Assembly (NCBI GenBank): GCA_965366365.1
Contig: CBDUEV010000011.1
Span: 1 to 61,850 of the forward strand
Direction: 5' to 3'
DNA from: CBDUEV01 sp965366365
Lineage (GTDB): Bacteria > Actinomycetota > Acidimicrobiia > Spongiisociales > JAENVV01
DNA length: 61,850 bases
Under the pieces are notes generated by a model. The model had not been told where the DNA came from and did no database searches. It was given only the letters and a program-made list of their open reading frames with translations. The translations under genes were made by a program, and so were the position numbers. Shown here piece by piece: positions 24,806 through 32,928 of this stretch. Within the stretch, counting starts at the first letter, position 1. Every line of letters begins with the position of its first letter.

Positions 24806-25343
24806 TCGGCTGGAGGACCATGGCGATCGTGGTCGACGGAAGAATCCACTCGATGCCATCCCGATTGGTGACGACCACATGATCCGACGCGGCAATGGTG
24901 ATCCTGGCCTCGATCGATTCTGCCAAGCCGGTGGCAATCACACGGAGCGGCTCACCTGTCTGCTCGAATTCCGCCAGGCGAGCCTTGAAGGATCCCGATC
25001 CGCCCGTGGTGGACGACACGCCCCCTTGCGGCGATCGTCGCGTCACCTTGATGTAGATCGGACCTGCGAGGTTGACGGAGGCGATGGCGTGACCGGTCTG
25101 CAGCACCGCCAGATCGCCGCTGGCGTAGATGAACCGTCCGGTGAGCTCGGTCTGGGCCGAACCCACGGCCACGGTGTCGCCGTGGTGCATCAACTCGGCG
25201 GCGACGTCTCCCAGAGAGCGCTTCCGGACCCGGCCCTTCTCGACGTCGGCTTCGACGTCTTCCGCCTCCCAACGGATCTCACGTTCCACCCGCTGGCGCA
25301 ATTCAGCGGCCAGGTCCTCGAGAGCGTCGAATTCTTCTGGCAT
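24792..25343 (-). CDS. Conserved hypothetical protein beside the Tad locus (183 aa)
   Basis: I do not recognise a family. The ATG at 25343 has an AAGGCGGAG-type Shine-Dalgarno sequence upstream. Residues about 1-45 are charged and helical with heptads (LEDLAAELRQRVEREIRWE), followed by a beta-rich domain with repeated AVGSAQTELTGRFIYASGDLAVL and ITIAASDHVVVTNRDGIEWIL-type segments. No membrane segment. It is divergent from CpaB (68 bases between starts) and convergent with the HTH gene. It could belong to pilus regulation, but this is a guess from location. Confidence 0.65.
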   Translation of the reverse strand: MPEEFDALEDLAAELRQRVEREIRWEAEDVEADVEKGRVRKRSLGDVAAELMHHGDTVAVGSAQTELTGRFIYASGDLAVLQTGHAIASVNLAGPIYIKVTRRSPQGGVSSTTGGSGSFKARLAEFEQTGEPLRVIATGLAESIEARITIAASDHVVVTNRDGIEWILPSTTIAMVLQPITRR

Positions 25344-25411
25344 CGACTCCGCCTTCTTTGGTCGCGGCTGCTCGGTCACCGTATCATGCTCGTTCCCGAT
25401 GGGAGAGAGTC

Positions 25412-26188
25412 GTGGCAGCACCTGAGTTGAATCAAGATCCGGTTCGGTCGTTGGGTGCGTCCACGTCCCGCAGAGGTTTGATGAGCCGCCTTTCGGCTGG
25501 ACACATCGTGATGATCGTGGCCGGCCTTCTCGCCGCCCTCGTCAACTACAACCTCCTTCAACAACGCGATGTGACCTTCCCCGTCGCCGTGGCTCAGTCC
25601 GAACTCATTCCCGGCCAACTGGTCACCGCCTCCGATTTCCGTGCCGAAGAGATCAAAGCAACGGAGAGCGTCCTCGCCACCCTGCTGCTCTTCGAGGATG
25701 TCGCTGGTGTCGAAGGCATGATCGCCGTACGCCCTCTTCGTTCCGGCCAGTTGGTTGGTTCCGCCGACTTCCAGGAACCCGCCGCCCCTCTCCAGCAAAG
25801 GGCGATGAGCATTCCCATCGAAACCGATCTAGCGGTCGGGGGTGCGATCAGCGAGTCCGACCTCATCGACATCATTCACGTCCAGGACCAGGTCGCTCGC
25901 TACGTGGCAGTGGGGGTCCCCGTTCTGGCGGTCGCCGGCGAAGAAACCGGATTCGGCGCCACCGTCGACTTCTATGTGACCGTGGCTGTGGATGCCGACA
26001 CGTCGCTGCGCATCGCCTCGGCGCTCGACGAGGGCACCGTGATGTTGATCAGGTCGACCGGCTCTGATGTGCCCGAGGTGCTCACCTTCGATCCGAACGA
26101 GCTTCCCGATGAGGCGGTCGAGGCTGTCTCACCTGATGCCGAGGAAACCCCCGGCGCCGGAACAACCCCGACGACGGTGGGCGGATGA
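25412..26188 (+). CDS. CpaB-like SAF-domain protein of the Tad/Flp pilus locus (258 aa)
   Basis: A cytoplasmic N-terminus, a transmembrane segment (about 37-54, GHIVMIVAGLLAALVNYNLL), and an SAF domain (about 60-120, with VAVAQSELIPGQLVTASDF). A second domain runs from about 130 to 235. The C-terminal tail is Glu/Pro/Thr-rich and disordered. Known CpaB proteins bind pilus components at the periplasmic side. The start is GTG 25412, with GGGAGAGA upstream. It overlaps TadZ by four bases (ATGA), starting the translationally coupled pilus operon. TATCAT (25382-25387) may be its -10. Confidence 0.85.
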   Translation: MAAPELNQDPVRSLGASTSRRGLMSRLSAGHIVMIVAGLLAALVNYNLLQQRDVTFPVAVAQSELIPGQLVTASDFRAEEIKATESVLATLLLFEDVAGVEGMIAVRPLRSGQLVGSADFQEPAAPLQQRAMSIPIETDLAVGGAISESDLIDIIHVQDQVARYVAVGVPVLAVAGEETGFGATVDFYVTVAVDADTSLRIASALDEGTVMLIRSTGSDVPEVLTFDPNELPDEAVEAVSPDAEETPGAGTTPTTVGG

Positions 26189-27390
26189 TGGAGACCGAGC
26201 TCGGGGTGGTCGTCTCCTCGAGGGATTGGGCCGAACGACTCCACCGATTCACCACGGACCACGGTGGCGCTCGTGTGCGGGCGCGGGTCATGCGACCTGA
26301 GGACGCCCTGGCCGAGGAATACGACGTCCTCTTCGTCGATGACATCACCTCCTTTCTCAACCAGCGTTTGGTTCAACAGGTCCAGTCCTCCGGCCGCAAG
26401 GTGATCGGAGTGTTCGATGAGGCCACGGGCCCGGAGGGCTTCCGGCGTCTCAGTGATCTGGGTGTCGATGAGATCATCGACGCCTCGGCTTCACCCGACG
26501 AGTTCTTGCGGCTCATTTCGACGCTCGACATCCAGCGAGGCGGCCTCGAACCAGACGCCGGGACTGCCCCGCCGCCGATTCCCGAAGCGGTGGCGGAACG
26601 GCGAGGCGGTATCACAGTGGTGGGTGCGGCCAGCGGAGGGGCGGGAGCCACCGAAGTCGCTTTGGCCTTGGCGGCTGCCGCGGCCGGCTCCGGGATTCAC
26701 CGGCCGGTCCTCGTCGACGCCGACAACGTGGTGCCTTCCATCGCCCAGCGCCTGGGCCTGGCCGTCCACCCCAACCTCCGCACCTCTGTGGACGCACTCC
26801 TGCACCGTTCCGACCGTCTGGCCGAGACTCTGCTTTCGCCCCGCCTCACCCAGGTGGACGTGATCGGGGGGCTCTCCAACCCGAAAGACTGGATCGAGGT
26901 GCGCGACGGAGATGTCGTCGATCTGGTTCGTGAGATGGCAGGGCAACGCACCAACGTCATCGTCAACATCTCCAGCGCCATCGAAGACCTCTCGTATTAC
27001 GGTGGCCCCGGCCGCTACAGCCTCGCTCGCAGCCTCCTGCGCGCCGCCGACCATGTCGTGGTGGTGGCGCCGCCGACGCCGGTGGGCGTTGCCCGGTTGC
27101 TCGATTGGGTGGCCGACGCCCGCACGCTCGCCCACCACCGACCTCTCCACGTGGTTCTCAATCGCGCCCCGAAATCGGCCTACGAACGGGGCGAGCTCAC
27201 CCACGAGATCACTCGCTCCTATTCGCCCCGCTCCCTGGTATTCGCCCCGGAAGAACGGCGGGTGGCGGTGGCAGCGTGGGCCGGCGAGTTCGTTGCGTCG
27301 GGCCCGTTCGCGAAGGCTCTGGCGCCGGTCGCTTCCGCCGTCGTTGCCCAGAGCGGGCAGAGAGGCGCCAACCAGGAGGCGGTGGCCTGA
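26185..27390 (+). CDS. TadZ/CpaE-like pilus localisation ATPase (401 aa)
   Basis: N-terminal receiver-like pseudo-domain (about 1-115) followed by a MinD/ParA-type ATPase with a deviant Walker A (GAASGGAGATE, about 145-155), in place of the usual K-GG-x-GK-T form. LVDADNVVPSI (about 172-182) is the Walker A'/switch-like segment, and VNISSAIEDLS near 265 replaces a DxxG-type switch. TadZ proteins localise the Tad machinery at the pole. The gene is coupled to CpaB upstream (ATGA overlap) and to CpaF downstream (TGATG). Confidence 0.87.
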   Translation: MMETELGVVVSSRDWAERLHRFTTDHGGARVRARVMRPEDALAEEYDVLFVDDITSFLNQRLVQQVQSSGRKVIGVFDEATGPEGFRRLSDLGVDEIIDASASPDEFLRLISTLDIQRGGLEPDAGTAPPPIPEAVAERRGGITVVGAASGGAGATEVALALAAAAAGSGIHRPVLVDADNVVPSIAQRLGLAVHPNLRTSVDALLHRSDRLAETLLSPRLTQVDVIGGLSNPKDWIEVRDGDVVDLVREMAGQRTNVIVNISSAIEDLSYYGGPGRYSLARSLLRAADHVVVVAPPTPVGVARLLDWVADARTLAHHRPLHVVLNRAPKSAYERGELTHEITRSYSPRSLVFAPEERRVAVAAWAGEFVASGPFAKALAPVASAVVAQSGQRGANQEAVA

Positions 27391-28670
27391 TGGCCGAGAA
27401 CGCCTACGAGGTGATCCGCAAGGCAGCCGTCCGACTGGTCGAGGAGCGCCGTATCGACCCGGTGCGAGACCGAGACGGCACCCGGGCCGTGGTCGCCGAG
27501 TCGGTGGACGACTATCAACGCCGCGCCCACCTCGGCGAGACCCGCGCCCTGAGAGATCCCAACGAGATGGTCGATCGAGTGGTGCGGGCGATCGCCGACT
27601 ACGGGCCCCTGACGGACCTCTTCACCCGCACCGATATCGAGGAGATCTTCATCGAGGGTTCCCGGGTCAGCTACATCGACGGTGGCGGTACCCTCAAAGC
27701 TCTACCCATCCCGACCACCGAGGACGAAACCCGCCAGGTGGTCAATCGGCTCTTGGCCGACACGGACCGTCACCTCGACAATTCGAGCCCCATCGTCCAG
27801 GCCCGCGTTCTGGCCGACACCGCCCGTCTCACGGCCGTCATCTCTCCCATTGCGGACCGGTTGTCGGCCACGGTCCGCCGTTACGCTCTCCGCAAAGAGA
27901 CACTGGCATCCATGGTCGAACTCGGGTCGCTCACGCCGCCTGCCGCCGGCTTTCTGTGGGCGGTCATGCAGACCAACATGAGCATTCTCGTGTCGGGGCC
28001 GCCCGGAGCGGGCAAGACCTCCATGCTCAGCGCCCTCATCTCGGCGGCCCCTCCCTCGCATTGTCTGCGGTGCTGCGAGGAGGTGCGCGAACTCCACGTG
28101 CCCATCGTGCATGGTTCGTACTACGAGTCCCGCCCTCCCTCCCTCGACGGTTCGGGCGAGATCTCCCTGCGCGACCTCGTCAAGGTGGTTCTCGCCATGC
28201 GCCCCGATCGCATCATCGTCGGCGAGGTGCGGGGGAGCGAAGCCTTCGAACTGACCAGAGCGGTGAACGCCGGCTGCGGATTCGCCTGCACGGTCCACGC
28301 CAACTCGGCGAGGGACGCCCTCAACGCCATTACGAATGCCGCCCTCATGGCCGGTGAGAACGTCAGCGAACCGATCGTACGGAAGGTGTTCGCCTCTTCC
28401 CTCGATTTCGTCATCCACCTCGGCCGGGACGCGTTGGCTCGGGACCCCGAAACGGGTCTCCGGCGCCAGGTGATGGAGATCCTCGCCGTGGTGCCTGCCC
28501 TCACCGAGGACTTCTCTACGGAACCGATCTTTCAGCGAGAAGGTCTCGGCAAGCCCCTCGACTGGACAGGCAGCCTCCCCTCCGAACAGAAGGTGGCGCT
28601 GCTCGAGCAATCGCTCCCGGAGGAGATGACATTGCGCGGCATCCTCGAAGGCCGGGTTTCCCCGCTATGA
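27390..28670 (+). CDS. CpaF/TadA-like pilus secretion ATPase (426 aa)
   Basis: Type II/IV secretion superfamily ATPase: N-terminal helical domain, then Walker A GPPGAGKTS (203-211), Asp box CCEEVRELH (228-236), Walker B RPDRIIVGEVRG (271-282) and the His box TVHANSARDAL near 300. It assembles and retracts the Flp pilus. ATG 27390 is the start because it overlaps the TadZ stop by one base. TadB follows after eleven bases. Confidence 0.95.
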   Translation: MAENAYEVIRKAAVRLVEERRIDPVRDRDGTRAVVAESVDDYQRRAHLGETRALRDPNEMVDRVVRAIADYGPLTDLFTRTDIEEIFIEGSRVSYIDGGGTLKALPIPTTEDETRQVVNRLLADTDRHLDNSSPIVQARVLADTARLTAVISPIADRLSATVRRYALRKETLASMVELGSLTPPAAGFLWAVMQTNMSILVSGPPGAGKTSMLSALISAAPPSHCLRCCEEVRELHVPIVHGSYYESRPPSLDGSGEISLRDLVKVVLAMRPDRIIVGEVRGSEAFELTRAVNAGCGFACTVHANSARDALNAITNAALMAGENVSEPIVRKVFASSLDFVIHLGRDALARDPETGLRRQVMEILAVVPALTEDFSTEPIFQREGLGKPLDWTGSLPSEQKVALLEQSLPEEMTLRGILEGRVSPL

Positions 28671-28680
28671 GGCGGTGCCG

Positions 28681-29577
28681 ATGAGACTGGTCGCCGGCTT
28701 GCTGTCGGCCACGTTCGTCTATTTCCTCATCGGGTTCCTCACCGGCAACGCCCCCCGGCTCGAGCTCGACCGGGGGAGACGCCAGGAGGTGAGTGATCGA
28801 CAGCTGTGGCTCACCCAGGCGGGCGTCGACCTCACCCCGCGCCAGTTCTGGCTGGCGTCCGTGGCGGCGGGCGTCGTGGCCTACCTGGTCTTCCTGCTCA
28901 TGACGGGGATCCCCTCCGTGGCGCTGGTGCCTGCTGTGGGGGTGAGCCTCGTACCGCGGGCCTATTTCAGCCGACAGCGCAGCCGGCGCATGTCGCAGGT
29001 CCAAGAGGCGTGGCCGGATGGGTTGCGCGACCTCACGGCCTCCATCTCTTCGGGGATGTCGCTGCAGCGGGCCGTCGAGGCGTTGGCGAACAAGGGCCCT
29101 GAGCCGCTGCAGCTGGCGTTCGAGCGGTTTCAGCTGCTCTCGAGGGCGCTCGGGGTGGTCCCGGCGCTCGAAATCATCAAGGAAGAAGTAGCGGACCCCA
29201 CCACCGATCGGGTGATCGAGGTGCTCATCCTCGCTCAGGAGCGGGGCGGAACGATCGTCCCCGAGATCCTTCAAGACCTCGCTCAGGCCACCACGCGAGA
29301 TCTATGGACCCTGGAGGAGATCCAGAGCGAATCACTGGAGCAGAAGATCAACGCGCGCATCGTGTTCGCTCTCCCGTGGTTCGTGCTCCTGGCGCTCACC
29401 GCTCGTGAGGGATTCATCCGTGACTTCTATCGGACTGGTTCAGGCACCGCGGTCGTTCTGGTCGGCGCCGGGATGAGCATGTTCGGCATCTGGCTGGTCA
29501 CTCGCCTCGGGCAAGAACCCGACGAGAAGCGGGTGCTGGGCGGGGCATCGGTGATCATCGAGGATCCCGGCGCATGA
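28681..29577 (+). CDS. TadB-like pilus platform protein (298 aa)
   Basis: Type II secretion F-domain protein. An N-terminal transmembrane pair (about 1-25 and 55-85) precedes the cytoplasmic F domain (DLTASISSGMSLQRAVEALA near 117-136) and two C-terminal transmembrane segments (FALPWFVLLALTAREGF near 230, and VVLVGAGMSMFGIWLV near 265). Tad B and C form the inner membrane platform under the CpaF ATPase. It overlaps tadC in ATGA. Confidence 0.9.
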   Translation: MRLVAGLLSATFVYFLIGFLTGNAPRLELDRGRRQEVSDRQLWLTQAGVDLTPRQFWLASVAAGVVAYLVFLLMTGIPSVALVPAVGVSLVPRAYFSRQRSRRMSQVQEAWPDGLRDLTASISSGMSLQRAVEALANKGPEPLQLAFERFQLLSRALGVVPALEIIKEEVADPTTDRVIEVLILAQERGGTIVPEILQDLAQATTRDLWTLEEIQSESLEQKINARIVFALPWFVLLALTAREGFIRDFYRTGSGTAVVLVGAGMSMFGIWLVTRLGQEPDEKRVLGGASVIIEDPGA

Positions 29578-30539
29578 TCGTCGACCTGACCGGCAGGATG
29601 CTGTTTGCAGCGCTCGTCACGGGGGTCACCGTGGCAAGTCTCGCTGCCCTCATCTTTCGCCCGACGAAACGCCTGGCCCCGCGCGTCAGGCCGTACACGG
29701 TGATCAGCCGTACCTCGCTGGGCAGGAGCCCGGATGTGATCGCATTCGGGTCGGCGGCCGGGGCCATCGGGGCCGGCTCACTCAGGCAGGTGTTCGGTCC
29801 CATCCTCGAGTCGCTGGCCAATCGGGTCGGCCGGCTCATGGACAGCGGGTCGGAGGAGGCGGTCCTCATCAAGCTGCGGCAAGCGGGCATGTACCACAAC
29901 ATCCCGGAGCACCAACGACTGGCGGAGTACCGCGTGCGCCTGCTCGGGAGCGGACTCTTGGGGGGAGCGATCGGGATCGGCGTCGGCGTGGTGCTCGGTT
30001 CGTCAACCTTGGGATCGCTGCTCTTCGGCGGGCTCGGCTTCTTCGGGCTCGTGGCTCGCAAGCGGGGCTCCCTGGACACTGCCATCGAAGACAGGCAAGC
30101 CCGCATGAGGATCGAGATCTACACCGTCAATCAACTCGTTGCGATGCACATTCGGGTGGGAGGTGGGGTCGTGCAGGCCGTCCAGCAGCTCGTCGACCGG
30201 GGCAATGGCGACGTCATCGACGAGATGGCGGAGGCACTGCGGCTCCACCGCAACGGGATGCCGGCATCGGAGGCCTTCGAGCGCGCCGCCGAGCTGACTC
30301 CCGAGCGCAACTGTGCGCGGACGTACTCGCTTCTCGCCGCCGCCGAAGAGCGCGGATCCGACCTGGCAGGGGCGTTGCTGGCGTTGAGCGAGGATGTTCG
30401 TGAGGGTCGGAGAGAGGCGTTGAAGCGGGCCGCCACGCGCCGCAAAGCCGCCATGCTTCTTCCCACCATCGCCATCCTGGCGCCGATTCTGCTGTTGTTC
30501 GTGGCGGCGCCCATCCCTTCGATTCTGTTTGGCCTATGA
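29574..30539 (+). CDS. TadC-like pilus platform protein (321 aa)
   Basis: Second T2SF-type membrane protein, with transmembrane segments at about 8-25 and 120-165 (GSGLLGGAIGIGVGVVLGSS) and a C-terminal one (LLPTIAILAPILLLFVAAPI). The F domain has AMHIRVGGGVVQAVQQLVDRG near 190-210. The gene ends in a sequence that includes GATTCTGTTTGG (30521-30532), which is the start of the downstream repeated element. Coupled to tadB. Confidence 0.88.
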   Translation: MIVDLTGRMLFAALVTGVTVASLAALIFRPTKRLAPRVRPYTVISRTSLGRSPDVIAFGSAAGAIGAGSLRQVFGPILESLANRVGRLMDSGSEEAVLIKLRQAGMYHNIPEHQRLAEYRVRLLGSGLLGGAIGIGVGVVLGSSTLGSLLFGGLGFFGLVARKRGSLDTAIEDRQARMRIEIYTVNQLVAMHIRVGGGVVQAVQQLVDRGNGDVIDEMAEALRLHRNGMPASEAFERAAELTPERNCARTYSLLAAAEERGSDLAGALLALSEDVREGRREALKRAATRRKAAMLLPTIAILAPILLLFVAAPIPSILFGL

Positions 30540-30607
30540 CTGATGTGCGCCGTCGGGGGCCCGGTAGCGCTCCTGTTCTTCCTGGGTTCTCGGCTCGTAT
30601 GCACCCT

Positions 30608-30640
30608 GTTGATTCTGTTTGGACGGGCGAGAATCTGTGC
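30608..30640 (+). repeat. Direct repeat copy 1, upstream of the Flp pilin
   Basis: A 33-bp unit identical to 30686-30718. It contains a perfect inverted repeat, GATTCT (30611-30616) and AGAATC (30630-30635), separated by 13 bases. A third, shorter match (12 bases) is at 30521-30532, inside the tadC end. Confidence 0.92.
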
Positions 30641-30685
30641 AGCGGGGGCACGGGTGGTGGCGGGTTGGGTGGTGGTGTGAGTGCG

Positions 30686-30718
30686 GTTGATTCTGTTTGG
30701 ACGGGCGAGAATCTGTGC
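30686..30718 (+). repeat. Direct repeat copy 2, upstream of the Flp pilin
   Basis: Exact copy of 30608-30640, 45 bases downstream of it. TTTGGA of this copy could serve as a -35 for CACAAT at 30719-30724. Confidence 0.92.
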
Positions 30719-30724
30719 CACAAT
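30696..30724 (+). promoter_or_regulatory. Putative promoter of the Flp pilin gene
   Basis: TTTGGA (30696-30701), a 17-base spacer and CACAAT (30719-30724), 25 bases before the TTG start. The -35 lies in the second repeat copy, so a repeat-binding factor could regulate it. The first copy has no -10 at that spacing. Confidence 0.4.
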
Positions 30725-30749
30725 GTGAAGGAACCCAGGGAGGAATGGA

Positions 30750-30953
30750 TTGCTCCAACACATCGAAACCTTTCAGGCCCGGACCAACCTGCTCTTGCGG
30801 AGACTGCGAGATGAGGAAGGGCTCAGCACCGCCGAATTGCTCGGAAATGTCGCTCTGGCGATCGGCGTGCTCATCATTCTCTGGGGCGTCATCTCTGGCC
30901 GTGGTCAAGACCTCCTCAACGACATGTTCGATCGCGCCTCGGCGGGTCCGTAA
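30750..30953 (+). CDS. Flp-type pilin (67 aa)
   Basis: Short protein with a charged leader (about 1-24), a Gly-Leu prepilin peptidase site (EEG/LSTAE, Glu at +5), and a hydrophobic helix (LLGNVALAIGVLIILWGVI, about 30-48), ending soon after. This matches the Flp/Fap pilin pattern; Tad/Flp systems usually have such a small major pilin. The start is TTG 30750 with GGGAGGA (30738-30744) five bases away. The gene lies immediately after tadC and the repeats. No prepilin peptidase is in the window. Confidence 0.85.
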   Translation: MLQHIETFQARTNLLLRRLRDEEGLSTAELLGNVALAIGVLIILWGVISGRGQDLLNDMFDRASAGP

Positions 30954-31323
30954 CGCCTCCGAAGCCGGCCTGACATCGATAACGACCATCCTGGCGGTCG
31001 GCTTTTCGATGATCTTCTTCGTTGCGTTGGCCAACCTGGTGATCTACCAGTATGCGGAGGGCGTCGTGAGGACGGCTCTCGACGATGGCGTCCGCGCCCA
31101 GTCTTCAGCTGAAGCGCCTGCCGGGTCCTGCGAAGCCGCCATCCAGGCGGCTTTCGATAGCCTGCTTTCGGGTCCGATGGGTGACGACATCACCTTCGGA
31201 TGCACCGAGGGCGGTGGCCAGGTGGTGGCGAGGGCGACCGCCACCTTCCCCAAGTTCTCGCCGCTCGTTCCTGATTTCGACCTCGACATGTCCGCCACGG
31301 CCGTGAAGGAGCAGCTGCCGTGA
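30901..31323 (+). CDS. TadE-like pseudopilin (about 140 aa, start uncertain)
   Basis: The frame continues into a hydrophobic segment after a basic leader: EAG followed by LTSITTILAVGFSMIFFVALANLVIY (hydrophobic helix about 26-48), then an extracytoplasmic region with two Cys (GSCEAA and TFGCTEG). No ATG is available near the helix. GTG 30901 is the nearest start but overlaps the pilin gene by 53 bases. Probable pilus minor component. The stop overlaps the TadE start by four bases. Confidence 0.6.
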   Translation: MVKTSSTTCSIAPRRVRNASEAGLTSITTILAVGFSMIFFVALANLVIYQYAEGVVRTALDDGVRAQSSAEAPAGSCEAAIQAAFDSLLSGPMGDDITFGCTEGGGQVVARATATFPKFSPLVPDFDLDMSATAVKEQLP

Positions 31324-31775
31324 GGTTGCGACGCGAAGACGGATCTGCCGTCGTCGAATTTCCCCTGGCCATCATGCTGTTGCTGATCCCGATGGCCTAC
31401 TTGGCGCTCATGTTCGCCCCTTGGTTTGCCAGGCGGAACATGGCCGAACTCGCTGCCGCCGAAGCTGCCCGCGCCATCGTCACGTCGGTGGCGGCCGAGC
31501 CCGACAACGCCACCGCCCGCGCCCTCGGGTATCAGATCGCCGCCAACCATGGCATACCCGCCGGCGAGGTCACCGTGCATCTCTGCGGCACCACGGCCGA
31601 CTCGAACTGCGGAACCCTCGTTCGAGGTGACACGATCCGGGTGGAGGTGGCGGTCGTCATGCCGGCGGTGAGCATCCCGTTGATCGGGGACGGCGGCAGC
31701 ACCGTGTCCTCCGGCGGCTTCGTGTGGACGGCTGTGCACGAAGAACGCGTCGATCTCTACCGGAGCTTTCCATGA
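31320..31775 (+). CDS. TadE-family pilus protein (151 aa)
   Basis: The N-terminus REDGSAVVEFPLAIMLLLIPMAYLALMF (about 5-32) is a TadE signature: Gly, then a Val-Glu-Phe motif with the conserved Glu at +5. An extracytoplasmic domain follows, with two Cys near residues 89 and 97 (HLCGTT and SNCGT). TadE-like pseudopilins assist Flp assembly. The GTG start overlaps the preceding stop (GTGA); the next gene overlaps its stop in ATGA. Confidence 0.83.
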   Translation: MRLRREDGSAVVEFPLAIMLLLIPMAYLALMFAPWFARRNMAELAAAEAARAIVTSVAAEPDNATARALGYQIAANHGIPAGEVTVHLCGTTADSNCGTLVRGDTIRVEVAVVMPAVSIPLIGDGGSTVSSGGFVWTAVHEERVDLYRSFP

Positions 31776-32197
31776 GGGCCCGGCTGGCCGGCGATAGCGG
31801 GCAGGTGACCATCTGGGTCTTGGGCCTGGCCATTGCCATGCTGGGCCTGGGAGGGATCAGCCTCGACCTGTGGCGGGTGATGGGAGCCCGCGCCGAGCTG
31901 GCGGTCATCGCCGACTCGGCGGCAGTGGCAGGCGCCTCGGAAGTCGATGTGGTGGCCTTCCGCGAGAACCCCGACGTCATCAAGCTGGATCGAGCCCGTG
32001 CCGAGGCGGCCGCGGCCGCCTACCTCGCCGGGTCTTCCTTCAGCGCCGCGCCCGACCTCACCGCCACCGACACCCTCATGACGGTGACCGTGTATCGGGA
32101 AGTCGACCTCACGCTTCTCAAGATTCTCACGATCGGGAGCGCCGAATCGGTGCCGGTCTCGGTCTCGGGCTCGTCTGAACCACGCGCAGGGGGGTGA
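31772..32197 (+). CDS. Pilus-associated pseudopilin/Tad-like protein (141 aa)
   Basis: N-terminal hydrophobic helix with an immediately preceding GDSGQVTIW pattern (about 6-15), typical of Flp pilus TadE/TadG-like (Pfam Tad) proteins, followed by LGLAIAMLGLGGISLDLWRV. ARAELAVIADSAAVAGAS near 40 matches the Tad domain's helical repeat. The C-terminal part is beta-rich. Coupled on both sides (ATGA, GTGA). Function: minor pilin or tip/assembly factor of the Tad pilus. Confidence 0.78.
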   Translation: MRARLAGDSGQVTIWVLGLAIAMLGLGGISLDLWRVMGARAELAVIADSAAVAGASEVDVVAFRENPDVIKLDRARAEAAAAAYLAGSSFSAAPDLTATDTLMTVTVYREVDLTLLKILTIGSAESVPVSVSGSSEPRAGG

Positions 32198-32832
32198 ACG
32201 TGGCAGGGGAGGGCACCGGTCTGGCCACGTGGCGGCTGGTCGCCGTTGCCGGGATCATCGGTGGGCTCGCCGCCGTCTTGCTGTGGCAGCTCGGCCGGGA
32301 GCCGGTCCCGCTTCCGCCGGCGAGTTCCATGGCCGCAGTCGAGCCGATTCTCGGCGCGCCTGAGGTGACCCCGAGTAGTGCCTCCGGGCCTGGTTCGACC
32401 TCGTCCTCCGTCCGGTCCACCACCCCGTCCACTACCTCGGCCTCGACCACCGCCACGTCGGCCCCGACCATGCCGGCTGCGGAGACGGAAGCGGAGGTGC
32501 TGGCGGCGGCGAGGGGCGCCCTGGAGGCGTGGGGACGTTTCGCCGTGACCGGGGACCTCGAACCCCTCGGCCCCTGGTTTGCCGCGGACGGCCCCCAGTA
32601 CGCGCAACTGGTAGAGGAATCGACGGCGCTGAAGGCGGCACCCCTGGGCGACCCTCCCTACGTGGTGACCCTCGAATCGGCTACCGCCTCCCTCGACGCG
32701 GAGGGTCGTGCCGTCGTCGAGGGATCGGTGTCATTCACCAGGACCGGGGAGGCGACCCAACGTCTCGAGTGGCGCATGACCTTCCACCCCGGTCCGCAGG
32801 GCTGGACTCTCTGGTCGGTGCAATCGCTGTGA
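32194..32832 (+). CDS. Exported Thr/Ser-rich hypothetical protein of the Tad locus (212 aa)
   Basis: Transmembrane/signal-anchor segment at about 12-32 (WRLVAVAGIIGGLAAVLLWQLG), then a Pro/Ser/Thr-rich linker (about 38-92) that could be glycosylated or span the cell wall. A C-terminal alpha/beta domain (about 97-212) ends in WRMTFHPGPQGWTLWSVQSL and resembles SnoaL/NTF2-like folds. The start is GTG 32194, overlapping the preceding stop by four bases. Last gene of the pilus operon; no known match. Confidence 0.7.
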   Translation: MNVAGEGTGLATWRLVAVAGIIGGLAAVLLWQLGREPVPLPPASSMAAVEPILGAPEVTPSSASGPGSTSSSVRSTTPSTTSASTTATSAPTMPAAETEAEVLAAARGALEAWGRFAVTGDLEPLGPWFAADGPQYAQLVEESTALKAAPLGDPPYVVTLESATASLDAEGRAVVEGSVSFTRTGEATQRLEWRMTFHPGPQGWTLWSVQSL

Positions 32833-32865
32833 GCCTCCGGGAGGGAGCCCCACCGCGCAGGCGCT

Positions 32866-32895
32866 TTGCCTGACAGGCCCCGGATCGGGCATAAT
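32866..32895 (+). promoter_or_regulatory. Putative promoter for rplY
   Basis: TTGCCT (32866-32871), an 18-base spacer and CATAAT (32890-32895), 33 bases before the ATG of rplY. Confidence 0.55.
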
Positions 32896-32928
32896 GTGGC
32901 CGATCCACCTCACTCACGGAGTTTTGCC

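Noticed and set aside
30608..30718. Possible CRISPR array
   Set aside because: Only two repeat copies and one 45-base Gly-codon-like spacer, no cas gene, and the repeats sit in a promoter region.
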